Shown: positions 12,513 to 25,181 of the stretch, in pieces
How the letters are laid out: every line of letters begins with the position of its first letter
Position numbering within the stretch: position 1 is the first letter of the stretch
Assembly: GCA_914767715.1 (NCBI GenBank)
Contig: OU612067.1
Coordinates: forward strand, 25,642,162 to 25,706,161
Length of the DNA: 64,000 nt
Direction: 5' to 3'
Source of the DNA: Membranipora membranacea
Taxonomy: Eukaryota > Bryozoa > Gymnolaemata > Cheilostomatida > Membraniporidae
Notes under the pieces: generated by a model
What the model was told of the DNA's origin: nothing
The model's input: only the letters and a program-made list of their open reading frames with translations
Database searches by the model: none
Position numbers and translations under genes: made by a program

Positions 12513-13316
12513 GTGAAGACAAATGAGCATGAACATTAATAATTCCATTGAAGAATCTGTCCTATCAAATAAGGGTGGCCATTTATTGTAGGCCAGACAC
12601 AGTTGATGTCTGGTAATCTATACTTACATAACAATTGTCATTGAACTTTGCGAAGAGTTTTCCGAGTGCCAAATGGGATTTCGGCAAACAAAAATTAATA
12701 AACACCTTTAGAACAAAAAACATCAACCTAATTCTAAGTAATCGTCCTATTCTTCAAAATCACTTTGAAGTACATCAGACGACATCTGAAACTGAATCTC
12801 ATGAAGATGAGAGGAGTTAAGAAATTTAGTGTATGAATTCAAAGCGTCTAATTTTAAGAGATACAGCAGGAAACTCATTTAAAACAAGTTAGAGGGGTTC
12901 AATTACTTGTAATGACAGGTATTCTAAAAGTGAATCCTAATGACCGTAAAATTCTTTGTTTTCAAAAGACAACATTTACAACGAAGGGATAAAGAGGCAC
13001 ATTGCAGAGAGATGGTTAATGCATGCCTTCTTGTTTACAAGAAAAGGCAAAGCTGTGATATATTTCTATGAGAATTGTTCCACATACGCACTGTACTCGC
13101 TGTCTACCGGGGGCCCTTGGGCTCTTCGCCAGCTTCACTAGGAATTAGGCTTAAGATCTGCCCTCTCTCCTCTAGAACTCACATTATATTGGTGAAATTA
13201 ATACTGATTGAATGCAAAATATTATTTACAATAATTCATTATTGTGGGGATATGGCTAAGTGGGAAAATGACATTGAGAAGTTTTCCTATACTATATTCT
13301 AACTAGAAATGCAGGG

Positions 13317-14068
13317 AGATACAACATACAGTGGTGCGCGTACCACTGCACAACACACAGGTCTTCAGCTAGAAACCATGAGTCAAGCGCTGTTTCGAGG
13401 CCTTCTCTAGTACAACCTCCTCATGGCCGGCACCAGCAGCATGAAGCCACCCCAGTGTGTTGATGAGCATCTCAATCAATCTCATCGATCCCTCAGCGCA
13501 TTTTGTCAGTTTCGGTGGTTTGACATAATTGGTGTGTATACGCTGTTGCGCAACCAGGGAGGCTGCAAACTCGTCATTGTTTCAGTGTAGCAATGTTCGC
13601 CCCATCACTCTCATGCTTATACTCTAAGCCAAACCAGTGCAGGGAGGTTTGCTTTCCTTCAACTCATCAGCGCAACATTGCTAATCGTCAAGGCACCCGC
13701 CCCTCGTGTCATAGTTCACTTCTCAAATTCACCACATTGAGCATAGTACAACTCATACACAAGTCAGAGAGATGACTTGTTTGCGCTACAGCCAGTGGGC
13801 TGACTGTGATCTCCTGTCTCGCTCTGCCTGCCTTTTATGCGATGGCCAAGCTTTTAATCCTATGTCTGTAATGCCTTAGATCTAACTCAGACTCACTCTG
13901 GTTTTTCACCCTGCAGAGGTTAAACTACTTTAATTAGAGTATAAAAGGCATAATCCCGCTTAGCCTTCTACCCCGCTCAGTTTGCTAATCATCACTTAAT
14001 CCCCTCAATCTAATCCTTACAAGGATTATAAACAAAGGAATTAAATGCTGGCCAACTCCACAAACTGT
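13317..14068. mobile_element. Unassigned ~750-bp insertion in unit II
   Basis: Units I and III run straight from GAAATGCAGGGG to GTATACTAAG-like sequence, whereas unit II has about 750 bp between these points. The minus strand begins near TGTGGAGTTGG and contains a TTTTATACTC-like box, so a solo LTR is possible, but termini and target duplication are not clean. The interior has no recognised protein domain. Confidence 0.4.
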
Positions 14069-14409
14069 ATACTAAGAATTATAATAGAGATGTAAATAAA
14101 ATCTGGCTTCACCGGGATTCGAACCCATTTTTCATCACTTTATTTTTTAAATTATTTATGTATTTATTTTATGTATTTATTTTATTTTATGTAGTTATTT
14201 TAAGTTATTTATGTGATTCTTTAAGTTATCTAAGCCATTTATGTCACATCATGAAAAACATTAGTAATAATGAATTGTTGCTGACACTAAAAGTATATAT
14301 TTATATATAAGTTAATATTTCAAAAAATTGAGGACTGAGGATTGCAGATATCTTTTATCAGTGACAATGCTGTAGTAAATGATAGACTGAGATTAAGAGA
14401 TACAGATCA

Positions 14410-15325
14410 CAATCTCTAACACGTAACTCCCTCAGTGCTCTCAGCTCACACAGCCACACAGGTAATGTGTGTAGAGCTTTATAACCTGAGGATTATGCTC
14501 ATTGACTTGAATTTTTTGAGCTGCCTACTCTTTGTGATTTTATTTCTGAGATGTCTAAAACTGTTTTAACAATATCGCGTCCAATGAAGACCATCCTCTT
14601 TTTAGTTGTGTTGTTTTCAACTGTGCAAAGGTATCCTCTTGCCTACATACCATCTATCGCCCACCAAAGTGCAGGACTCAAAAGCGTTTAAAGAGCTTTT
14701 TTCCTTACCACATGTCAGCTTTCAACAAAGTTTAAATTTCTCATTTTCATGTACCAATCCAACTTTATCGCTTGCTGATACATGGATTAAAATAATAAAC
14801 CAAACCTAACGTAACCTAACCTAATGGCTGGTTCACATTGTCCCAGATGACATCGGGATGCCATCCCAGATGCTTATCCCAGATGGTCCCAGTCTTATGT
14901 TCACATTATAAAATTCATCCCAGACAAGCAGTTAGGTTTTTGTCTGGGATAGTGCTGGGATGATGTTCACATTGTTTAGGATCGTCCCAGATAGTCTCAG
15001 ATCGACCCACATCATGCAAATGTCTGGTTCACATAGCACCCAGATGCAAAATGAGTCCGGGTCCGTCTGGGACAGCATCGGGAAAGTTTGACGCTTACGA
15101 ACTTTCCAGATACTGTCCCAGACAGACCCAGACAGTCTGGGATTGTGTCATTTTCATGTTCACATTAACTGGGATGGCTATCTTGTATGGTCGTCTGGGA
15201 CAATGTTCACCAGCCATTATGGCTGGTGCACATTGTCCCAGACGACCATCCCAGATAACCTAACCTAACCTAACCTAACCTAATCTGATACATTTAATAC
15301 CTCCGGCTGAGTCAGTGAACTGATG
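14410..15325 (-). pseudogene. LRR exon broken by MITE and CCTAA repeats, unit II
   Basis: The 5' part of a 141-nt LRR exon lies at about 15325-15283 (acceptor ATTACAG, then ISSLTQ). The 3' part is at about 14490-14410 (frame CELRALREL). Between them are a 394-bp MITE (14824-15217), short CCTAA repeats and about 330 bp of other DNA. The normal donor at the left end is missing because the sequence diverges near 14405. It cannot give a functional exon. The same break is present in unit III. Confidence 0.75.
14824..15217. mobile_element. MITE dense in CCCAGA/TCTGGG motifs (unit II copy)
   Basis: A 394-bp element with terminal inverted repeats of about 28 bp beginning ATGGCTGGT and reading into CACATTGTCCCAGA. 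It is flanked by TA on both sides, as expected for TA-targeting Tc1/mariner-type MITEs. The interior is packed with the 7-mers TCCCAGA and TCTGGGA in both orientations. A second partial copy of the terminus starts at 15219, head to head, making a hairpin of about 29 bp per arm at 15189-15247. No ORF of note. Confidence 0.7.
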
Positions 15326-15621
15326 CTGTAATAAATATACATGTATATTAATACATCATGTGAGATGAGGAGCCAGATCCACCTCATTTCCTCTATCTCA
15401 TTTTCGCACCAGGCCGTTATCCCACCTCCCGTTATTCCATGAAGCTATTTCCCCCCTGGATGAGTTACCATGCTGCCATTTTCCTGCTTGGACAATTTCT
15501 CGCCAATCCATATTCAGTTTGGGCCGTTTTCCGAACAAACCATTTTTCCTCCAAGAAAAATTCCAAATGGACTGTTTTCCCACCAAGACCATTTATCACA
15601 CCACGCAGTTTTCGCGGCATG

Positions 15622-16130
15622 GTTTTTTTTAAACATATATTAACAGTTTTCACGTCCAGCCAACGTTGTAAAAAGCAGTTTGGGTAATGGACCTGTGAGT
15701 TGATTTCATTGTTATAGTTTGTGGATTTTGTTTTGAGTTTTCCAGCGCACAAGTAATTGTACAACTGACTGATTTCAACAAAATGGTCAAAATGTTATAA
15801 AATACTTTTTCAGCAAAAGAACTTTATTGTGCTTACAGCCTTTTCTGTACCAATCAGAGAAGAGCTGCGAGATCATAATAATGTAATTGAATATCTTACT
15901 GACCAATGGGCAGAACATAAATTAGAGCATTGGGACATTTTTTCACACGCCATTTTGCTTCTACACATTATTCAAAAGTCGTACAGCATTCTTCGAGCCA
16001 TATGTCTTGCTGAAGAGATATTTGGTAAATGCTGACAAGGTTATTAGCAAAATCCCTCTTTAAAATGAAGCTTACACCATGTGTGTACACTGCATGGCCT
16101 GCCCATGCATGTTAAAGTTTGTTGCACTAA
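15622..16130 (+). other. Repeated block with a degenerate plus-strand ORF (PIREEL)
   Basis: A block of about 500 bp recurs at 9228-9740 and 25645-26130. In this copy the plus strand has an open frame (about 15817-16035) reading FSVPIREELRDHNNVIEYL and ending FGKC. The other two copies carry a stop after VIE in the same frame. This resembles a once-coding segment, but I do not recognise the family. Confidence 0.35.
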
Positions 16131-16843
16131 TTTTCAAGTTATTATCAATAACCACCAAACAATGTAAAGAAAATCAAACTCCTTTTGGGGTTTGAGGCTA
16201 CAATTCTTTTCCAAGACAGTTTCATGATCTTCAAGCTTTATCAAACTTTGGAATTGTTTCCTCTTGTAATAGTCGGGGATCCCGGGGTCAAAATCCATGT
16301 TGAAAGTGTAAAAGCTGAGTTTCATAGATTAATTAGTATAAGTGTTATATTTTTGTATTCCACCCTCAGATCAGGAATCACAAGGGGGGTTTTATGGAAT
16401 TTCACTCATATTAATCAGGGGGACAACTTTTTTCATAATCATTTTTTCAGAAGATATATTTAAATTGTGATAAAAGTTTTCAATATTTATAGCTAATACT
16501 CTGGATATAGTTTCCTGATACCATTAGCTTTGCAAAGGAATTAAAAATCATTTACCCAGATTGCTGATGTGCTGCCAATAGCGCAACGTCATGACATTAC
16601 ATTAATTTTTTGTGTTTGTCATCTTGAAAGTTTTTCTTTCAATTATTTATGGGCTTGTCAGATAAACTGAATCAGCAGAAATTTATTTAAGTGTCTAGAG
16701 AATAATAATTGAAAAATTTATTCAGCTATCTCTGATCAGTTGGAAATTATAATGAATTCGATCCGAGTATGCCCCTTAATGAATGGAGTGAATTGACGTA
16801 ACGCTATACAATCATGATCGTATTGTGTGTAATTGTTGCAAAT

Positions 16844-17410
16844 TGTTGTGGATTGATCAAAGAAGTTTCTGTATTGTCTTTGTACATAACCTAGTTAGAG
16901 CCAGCCGCTGAATAGATCCTGACGTAACAATATTAACTTTAAATGATAAGTCAGCGGCCGGACAGACAAAGTCCTCTATGCCGTAACAAATTACCTGTTT
17001 ATTCACCCTACACAAGAAAATTTCATATAAAACTTTAATCTTAGAGTTCAACAAATGGCTTGATCCTTGGCTGCCAGACAGACAAAGTAGTCCTTTTTGC
17101 CGTAACAAATTACCTGTTTATTCACCCGACACAAGAAAATGTTAAATAAAACTTTAATCTTAGAGTTCAGCGATTGGCGTGATCTAACTCCACGCCAATT
17201 AGGAGTTTTCAACAACTAGACTTGTTTATTGTACATGTTGAGTTAATGGTAAATTTGGATATCTATTGAGTAAGTGGTAATTATGATACAAAACAGACAG
17301 TGAATAATTGATAATTATCCCTTATCTCTAAAAGGGGCTGCTCTGGTAGCGTCTACAAAAGTAGTCGTCATGGACGGTCACCTTAGTACCACCATGAGGT
17401 GAAACCAACA
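16844..17410 (+). mobile_element. Solo LTR in foldback arm (unit III), rearranged
   Basis: Orthologous to the solo LTR at 105-810, with the same TG..CA ends and the same CAAAT duplication (16839-16843 and 17411-17415). It is 567 bp because the part containing the TATA box and AATAAA (equivalent of about 355-600) is deleted, while a segment of about 120 bp around GACAGACAAAGT is tandemly duplicated. Identical insertion sites show that the LTR was in the arm before the units were duplicated. Confidence 0.75.
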
Positions 17411-17944
17411 CAAATTCTAAGTGTTTAGTTGTTTTAAAAAAGCTCTACATTAACAGAAATCCAAGCTTGAGACATTCTGAACGATATCATATAATTCTAA
17501 CTCATTATTCAGACACAATTAACCTGTTTTTTACTATATATCATTATTTATGATTCGTTTTCTATTCGTAACAGATGATTCTCAACGGTGCATTTACGAT
17601 GTGTTATGTCTCAAAAACCAGTTCGGACAAAATTGTGCGATCAAGCTATACTTTCATCAATTTTAATCACTGAAATCAAGACAATATCATTTTAAGTTAC
17701 AGAAAATTGGGGATGCACAGGAAAGATTCCATTCTATTGGTGAACACAAGCAGATGAATGAGCTGCCACAGATACTATGATTCAATTTTGCTTGCCTTTG
17801 GTCTATTCTAATTAACACATTATGTAGGACAGTAAAACAGTTAGATATAAACTTCCGACAAATACACTCAACCTAATGAGTTAATAAAGTTGCTGGCTCT
17901 GTTTAGTTACCAGGTTACAAACTCCAGCCTATCCAGCTTGGACT

Positions 17945-20900
17945 TGAAGGAACCTATGAAGTCATACTCCATTAATCAGTCCAGGTCAATCCTGTAAATA
18001 AATTTGAAAAGCCTAACGATTACTATGGGATGCATACTTGGGGAGGTAGTAGGCAAATCTTCATGAGAATGACGCCTTGCTGAGGTGTGCTGATCTTGAG
18101 AGATGTTCTTAATGAGTACTTTAGCATTGTCGTGGTGGTAATGGCTAACCACTTTGAGTCTGCGGTCACATCTGCGTCCGAAAGCTTGGGAAGTTTTGGA
18201 GTTCTAAAGACCAGTGGTGTTTGTTTTTTTTGTTATTTCGTCTCATTATGCAGAAAAGACTTGCAGCCCTCCTTTGCACAGCTTCAAGCCTGTTGGCCAG
18301 ACCATCATTCTCACAGTTTCATGCGGCCAATGCACTCCAGCACCGGTCTTACTGGTTGGCTGTACGTGTCTTTTTCACAGCTTTGGAGATGGTCAGAACG
18401 TTGCACCTAACAAAAATTAATGTGCTGTTAGTTTTGGAAGTGATGTTGATTATGTGAGTTCGCCAGGTTAACTTGCTGTTAAAGGTAACTCCTAGATATT
18501 TGACACCTTTGAGCTCTAAGTATTTTAGTGTGGTGTTGTTACAGTGACGCTGAGTGTGGCCAATGATGCTTTGAAAAAGTCAAGAGTTGCCTTCTCATGT
18601 GGTCGATCTCAAAGTCAAACCTTCCAACAAGCTTGAGAGGGTTTGCAGAACATCCTGCAAGTCCTGGTGGTTTTGGGTTGTATTGTATACCATTATGTCT
18701 TCCAGTAGTGTATTCATAGCATGGGCCAGGGGGCCATGATCCTTCCATCCTACCACTACCACCCCATCAATTTTGAAAAAAACTCTTAAAATTCCCATAA
18801 GTGTTTTAAATACGCAATGACTCTATTTACGATTATTAATAACAGGTGATCAGGGGGCCCCTTGTGTTATATGTATGGATAATGAAGCAATAAAGCACCA
18901 ATGAAGCTGTTTTATAATGGCAAATTTCAGCTTGCTATGAGGTTTAGAGTTCATCAACACATCAAAACTGATACATGTGATCTATCCTTCATCGCCATGG
19001 CCGGCCCTAAAACATACTTTGGGCCAAACTTGGACAAACAGCCTCTGAACATTGCATGTTCTAAATTGGTTCCACACTATATAACAAATGTTCACCGATT
19101 CTTTTTCAGTTCTAAGTATCGATCACAGTAGAGATTAAATGATGTCCGTCACTGTAACCCTAAGATCCCTGTGGCCAAATTCTTGTCAATTTACTTCTCA
19201 AAAAGGACTGGAATGTCTCACAACTGCCTCTGATTTTTGATAGTTTCCTGGGGGAGGTCCCCCTTACCCTCTGGCGGGAAGGCCCTGAAGCACCCCTCCC
19301 GCCCCCATCCCGCCTGGCCCCACCACTTCAAAACCCATGGACACAGCCCTGATGTCATCTGCAAATAAGCGGACTATGCATTTAGTGTTTTCAGGTAAGT
19401 CATTGATGTAATACTGGAACAGAGTAGATTCTATGACTGATCCTAGGGGTACTACTGATATCACATCGGCCATTGATGATTCATCACTTTCACCCAACGC
19501 TCTCTGCTTTCTTCCAGACAAGAAGTCTTCTATGAATAAGACAACTTGGAACATTGAACTATCTTGTCAACCAGAAACCAGCAATCAGAGTTACCTGAAT
19601 CTGAAAAAGGATTTACCAGGGGTTGCTTGCCCTCAGGGAAGGTTGTTGAGGGCTGGAGACCTGGCCGCCATTCTTTTGAGAACTCTGGTACTAATACCAT
19701 CTTGTACGGGTGCCTATTTGACTTTCAGGGATATTAGGTGTTTCTGTACACCCTAAGGGTCAATGATGTTTTCAGGCATCTTGGAGGCGAGTGTGAGGTA
19801 TTGGTATGGGATGGGGTCTGAAGGATGTGAGAATACTGACGTGAATTGTTTACTTTGAACTTCTGCCTTGCCTGCCAGTCAAATATGCCAAAAATCTGTT
19901 GGGCTATTCCTCTTGACTGTTATCCTCATCAGTAAACATTCTGTGGACATACTCCGGTTGTTTCCTCATCATTTTGACCACTTGCCCGCAGGTGATACAA
20001 TTAACCTTTATTTACTTACTTACTTTACTAAATGAGGCTACTGTACCTTTTACACCTCTTTTTCAATCTGTTAATCTTCAATCTCATGGAGTTGCTTGTC
20101 AATCCAGGGATGCGAGTCTCTGCGTCATTACTGCTTCTGGGGCACATAGATGTCCATGCCTTGAGATTCGTGACAACAAGGGTGTTATTCTTTCAGGAGG
20201 AGAGGCTCAAAGATGGACTGTGTTAAACCGTAATTGTCGAGTATGTCTCTGAATTTGGTATGTAGGGTTGGTATGTGGAGCCAGATGTTAGTGTCAGATT
20301 TGACCAATCGAAGCTATAAACTCGAGTAGGCCATCTTGTTTCTGTCATATTAAAGCAATCTGAAAGTGATTCTCCTCAGCTCAAGCCTGGTAATGTGGAG
20401 GTACGTAATGTTTGCTACAATATCTGTGGAATTTCTGTGGCAGGGATCCAACATCAGAAGATAAAATATAGTGGTTGTGGTCTGAGAAAACTACCTGGCG
20501 TTATTCGGGGCCTTAGATATCCTATCTTCTCAAGTAAACTCCTTTGTGATTATTCGGAACCAACAGTGATGCCATAACCTTTCCATCAGCGGTGTAAGGA
20601 AGATGAAAAGATAGTTGGGACATTAAAGTGGAAAGCGAGTCATACATCTTTCCATCATTCAGTGAGTGCCCCAGGTTTTTCCATTACCATCCCTTTTGCA
20701 CAACAGGAATTCTAAATTTTCGGCAGCAAAAAAAAACAAATCTTCTTGGTGTAATGAACCCAAAAATGACCAAATGTGTAATTGATTGAATTTCCTACTT
20801 GAAGCTCAGTTCTTGACTGATGAAGCTATTATATGGCCAATTTTGATCAAAATGTGGTGCGTTTTTTTTATCCTGTAACTGTATGCCTGATTGTTACTGC

Positions 20901-21212
20901 AATAGACATGTGCTTTCCCTCTGTGCATCCTACGATGAGATTATGAATCAAATTAGTCTCCAAATGAACCTCCATCCATCTTGATGACTTGCAATTACTT
21001 TTCTAACAGCTTTATTCCCTGTACAATACGGGTCCTGAAACTGACCAAGCACTAAACAAGGCCAATACACCAATGTAGGATGGGTAACGGTAACTGCTCT
21101 TAACCTGACGCCCCTACCCACGGGATGGTAAAATGGAAAAATGTTATTCTATTATGTAGGCTAAACCTATGTCCAACAGTCAAGGCACGACTCTTCTGCC
21201 AGTTAGGTATCT
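17945..21212 (-). pseudogene. Degenerate non-LTR retrotransposon (LINE), longest copy
   Basis: The most complete LINE copy, minus strand. From its 5' end: unrecognised sequence (21200-20600); a fragment resembling the AP-endonuclease C-terminus (DILDNYGLTQ, about 20285-20217); an RT core at 19554-19264 (PLGS in place of PQGS, then YINDLPENT and RLFADDI); post-RT blocks at about 18500-18100 (KYLGVTFNSKLTWRTHI and LEAVQRRAASLF). The order matches jockey/CR1-type elements. Many stops and frameshifts interrupt every frame, so no functional protein is encoded. A 250-bp stretch to its left (17690-17940) is not shared with the other units. Confidence 0.75.
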
Positions 21213-22855
21213 AGAGTGATGTTGTCTTGATTTCAGTGATTTAAGTTGATGAAAGTATAGCTTGGACACAAAATTTTGTCTGAATTGGTTTTTGAGACAT
21301 AACACATCTTAAATGTACCGTTGAGAATCATCTGTTACAAAAGGAGAAGAAAATCTTAATAATTTTGTTGGTAGTAAAAAAACAGGTTAATATTGTGTCT
21401 GAAAATGAGTTAAAATTATATGATAATGTTCAGAGTGTCTCTAGCTTGGACTTCTGGTAATGTAGACCTTTTTAAGAAAGCTAAACACTTAGAATTTGCA
21501 ACAATTACACACGATACGATCATTAAATTTCTCAATTATCATTCTCTAGACACTTATAAAAATTTCTGCTGATTCAGTTTATCTGTCAGGCCCATAGATA
21601 ATTAAATTAAAACCTTTCAAGATGACAAACACAAAAAATTAATGTAATGCCATGGCGTTGCGCTATTGGCAGCACATCAACAATCTGGGTAAAGGATTTT
21701 TAATTCCTATGCAAAGCTAATGGTATCAGGAAACTATATCCAGGGCATTAGCTCTAAATATTGAAAAATTTAGTCACAAGTTAAAGATATGTTTTGAAAG
21801 GGTGATTATGGAAAAAGTTATCCCCCCTGATTAACATGAGTGAAATTCCATAAAACCCCCCTTGTGATTCCTGTTCTGAGGGTGGAATATAAAAATATAA
21901 CACTTAAACTCAATAATGTATGAAACTCAGGTTTTACACTTTTAACACGGATTTTGACCCCGGGATCCCCGACTATAAAGAGAAGAGACAACCGCTTAAA
22001 ATCAGAAAGGCAATTCGTGAAGACCAATGAGCATGAACATTAATAATTCCATTGAAGAATCTGTCCTATCAAATAAGGGTGGCCATTTATTGTAGGCCAG
22101 ACACAGATGATGTCTGGTAATCTATACTTACATAACTTACGAGTGCCAAATGGGATTTCGGCAAAAAAAAATTAATAAACACCTTTAGAACAAAAAATAT
22201 CAACCTAATTTTAAGTAATCGTCCTATCCTTCCAAATCGCTTTGAAGTACATCACACGACATCTGAAACTGAATCTCATGAATATGAGAGGAGTTAAGAA
22301 ATTTAGTGTATGAATTCAGAGCATCCAATTTTGAGAGATACAGCAGAAACTCATTTAAAACAACTTAGAGGGGTTCAATTTCTTGTAATGACAGGTATTT
22401 TAAAAGTGAATCTTAGTGACCATAAAATTCTTTGTTTTCAAAAGACAACATTTACAAAAAAGGGATAAAGAGGCACATTGCAGAGAGATGATTAATGCAT
22501 GTCTTCTTGTTTACAAGAAAAGGCAAAGCTGTGATCTATTTCTGTGAGAATTGTTCCACATGCACACTGTACTCGCTGTCTACCGGGGGCCCTCGGGCTC
22601 TTCGCCAGCTTCACTAGGAATAAGGCTAAACATCTGCCCACTCTCTTCTAGAACTCACATTGTATTGGTGAAATTAATACTGATTGAATGCAAAATATTA
22701 TTTACAATAATTCATTATTGTGGGGATATGGCTAAGTGGGAAAATCACTTGCTTGCATGACGGGAGGTGGGAAAATGACATTGAGAAGTTTTCCTATACT
22801 ATATACTAACTAGAAATGCAGGGGTGTATACTAAGAGATGTAATAGAGATGTAAA

Positions 22856-23105
22856 TAAAATCTGGCTTCACCGGGATTCGAACTCAGGCCTCTCGCGCAA
22901 AGCCATCTAATCCAGGTGTTTAAATATAATGATGTAGTGGGTGTCAGTAGTAATAAATAGAAAAGTAAACCTCATAGTAGTGGTGGAACTCCTCCTATGT
23001 CACTATGGTCTAAGAACCAATTTAGCTTCACCAAGAATTAAACTTGGGCCTCTTGCGCTGTGATCGAGCACACTAGCCACTCAGCCACGCCTGCCCACTG
23101 GAGCT
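22856..23105 (-). mobile_element. Dimeric tRNA-derived SINE, unit III
   Basis: Same element and position within the unit as 7680-7925, so it was present before duplication. The minus strand shows a GAGTTCGAATCCC B-box in the left module and GTGGCTGAGTGGCTAG in the right one. No complete clover-leaf can be drawn. Confidence 0.55.
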
Positions 23106-23616
23106 CACGGACTTAAATTGAGCATGAATTGGAAAAGTAAGCTGTTGTGTAATTTTGTTATAATTTTCTGTTTCTCAAGCTTTCATGGCAGAGATCAGGC
23201 AAAGAAAGTGTAAAATATATTATATGCGCACCCTCACCTGGTCTTAGTATATATTTGTGGTTGAAGACAGGGCTTTGATTCAGCCATTTCTTCTATTTTT
23301 TAAAAAACACGTTTTGAAAAAGTGTTATGAGGCACTGGATATGGGTCTCTTTTATTTTATATACATATACATTTAATATAAACACAGAACTTTAAATTTG
23401 TGGACAAGTTACCCAAAGTTGTACTTAACTGTGCAGTGGTTCAGATACAAAGTTGAAAATTTAGGAGCTAGCTTGCAATAATTATGCAAGAACCAAAATT
23501 AAATCTTAGAGCCTTCTAATGTAAAAATACAGAAATAAATTTACCCTTTTATGATCTTTTTTATCCAAAATAAAATTTATATTGAATCAGACTGAGAATA
23601 GCAGGTACATACTCAC

Positions 23617-23757
23617 CACTCAGGTAGGTGTCCCAGACCACATCCGCTCACACGTAACTTTCTCAGTGATCTCAGCTCACACAGCCACTCAGGTAATGTG
23701 TCTAGAGCTTCATTAACTGATACATCTAATACCTCCAGCTTAGTCAGTGACCTGATA
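23617..23757 (-). CDS. Leucine-rich-repeat exon (intact copy C)
   Basis: A 141-nt exon with the acceptor ATTACAG and the donor GTGAGTATG, phase 2 at both ends. The frame reads IRSLTKLEVLDVSVNEAL followed by LPEWLCELRSLRKL and a second repeat ending HLPE. It is identical in length and phase to the exons at 28022-28162 and 8419-8559. Every LRR consensus leucine is kept and there is no stop, so it is a usable exon that could be included or skipped without a frameshift. Confidence 0.8.
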
Positions 23758-24772
23758 CTGTAATATATACATGTATATATATAATAATACATCATGCGAG
23801 ATGAGGAGCAGGGTCCACCCCATTTCTTTTATCTCATTTTCCCACCAGGCCGTGAGATAGTCACGGCTGAACAACACTAGTAATTATTCTTGAGACATAT
23901 AATTTTTAGTCTTCATCCGTACTATGCAGCCTTACAATAAGTCATAGCTGGCAGGAAGGCAACCCATTTATTCATCACTTTATTTTTTAAGTTATTTATG
24001 TATTTATTTTATGTATTTATTTTATTTTATGTAGTTATTAAGTTATTTATGTGATTATTTAAGTTATTTAAGCCATTTACGTCACATCATGAAAAACATT
24101 AGTAATAATGAATTGTTGCTGACACTAAAACTTATATGTATATATTTATATATAAGTTAATATTTCAACAAATTGAGGATTGCAAATATCTTTTATCAGC
24201 AGTGACAATGCTGTAGTAAATCATAGACTGAGATTAAGAGATACAGACACACTGTCAAACAACTCGCTATGATGGGATTTTCTACACTTGATTACTACAT
24301 TAGTTAATCAACGGCAGATTATAATTTTATATTTGAATCCTAAAATCTAGAATTAAGACAGAAGTTTGGCAAAATTCGAATGTGAAAGCTAATTTATTGG
24401 AATGTAGAATTAAAAGATAATATAGTTATTGTTATCAACGTTAGACATTATTCTTAAACTTGACAGATTTCTCAAGTCTGAATCCTTATAACACAGCCTT
24501 ATGATAATGTATCGCTGGTAAAAGACAACCTGTTTATTCACTTTAGCTTGGTTATTTATATTTCACAGCCTCTTCAAAGGTAAGGATTATTGAAGAAATA
24601 AAAAACAAAATATGAATTGACGCGACGTGACAGCCTCACCACTCAGGTAGCTGTCTGAGATCCAATAACTCCCTCGGTGCTCTCAGCTCACACAGCCACA
24701 CAGGTAATGTGTGTAGAGCTTTATTACCTGAGGATTATGCTAATTGACTTGAAATTTTAGAGCTGCCTACAT

Positions 24773-25141
24773 TGTCCCAGATGACATTGGGATGCCATCC
24801 CAGATGCTTATCCCAGATGGTCCCAGTCTTATGTTCACATTATAAAATTCATCCCAGACAAGCAGTTAGGTTTTTGTCTGGGATAGTGCTGGGATGATGT
24901 TCACATTGTTTAGGATCGTCCAAGATTGACCCAGATCATGCAAATGTCTGGTTCACATAGCACCCTGATGCAAAATGAGTCCGGGTCCGTCTGGGACAGC
25001 ATCGGGAAAGTTTGACGCTTACGAACTTTCCAGATACTGTCCCAGACGGACCCAGACAGTCTGGGATTGTGTCTTTTTCATGTTCACATTGACTGGGATG
25101 GCTATCTTGTATGGTCGTCTGGGACAATGTTCACCAGCCAT
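24773..25141. mobile_element. CCCAGA-rich MITE, unit III copy, truncated at left
   Basis: Same element as 14824-15217, with the same internal TCCCAGA/TCTGGGA motifs and the same head-to-head terminus at its right end (25113-25171). The left terminus and about 300 bp of flanking DNA present in unit II are missing, with the junction after GAGCTGCCTA. Confidence 0.7.
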
Positions 25142-25181
25142 TATGGCTGGTGCACATTGTCCCAGACGACCATCCCAGATA

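Larger units (their letters stand above)
12277..16266. repeat. Tandem unit II of the LRR-exon intron array
   Basis: Second unit, aligned by the landmarks given for unit I. It contains a private SINE (about 12304-12512), a private ~750-bp insertion (about 13317-14068), a SINE remnant ending abruptly at 14123 where the first LRR exon has been deleted, a MITE-broken LRR exon (14410-15325), an AT-rich TTATTTATG-like degenerate repeat (14148-14250), and the CAACGTTG and ATTATCAATAACC blocks (15660 and 16140). Confidence 0.65.
16270..21975. mobile_element. Composite foldback element, complete copy (Harbinger-like TSD)
   Basis: A 5,706-bp element bounded by TAA on both sides (16267-16269 and 21976-21978). 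The inverted termini start TAGTCGGGGATCCCGGGG. The left arm runs to about 17688 and is lengthened by a solo LTR at 16844-17410. The right arm is 21214-21975, with about 100 bp of mid-arm deleted at 21523. The loop carries a dead LINE on the minus strand. The empty site survives at about 26266, where the flanks join at a single TAA. A 3-bp TAA duplication fits PIF/Harbinger, but no transposase or Myb-like protein is visible, so the superfamily is inference. Confidence 0.75.

Noticed and set aside
15398-15764. Minus- and plus-strand ORFs around 15.4-15.7 kb and 25.3-25.6 kb
   Set aside because: They arise from the purine-rich short-period repeat, which lacks stops in several frames; no domain and no splice context.
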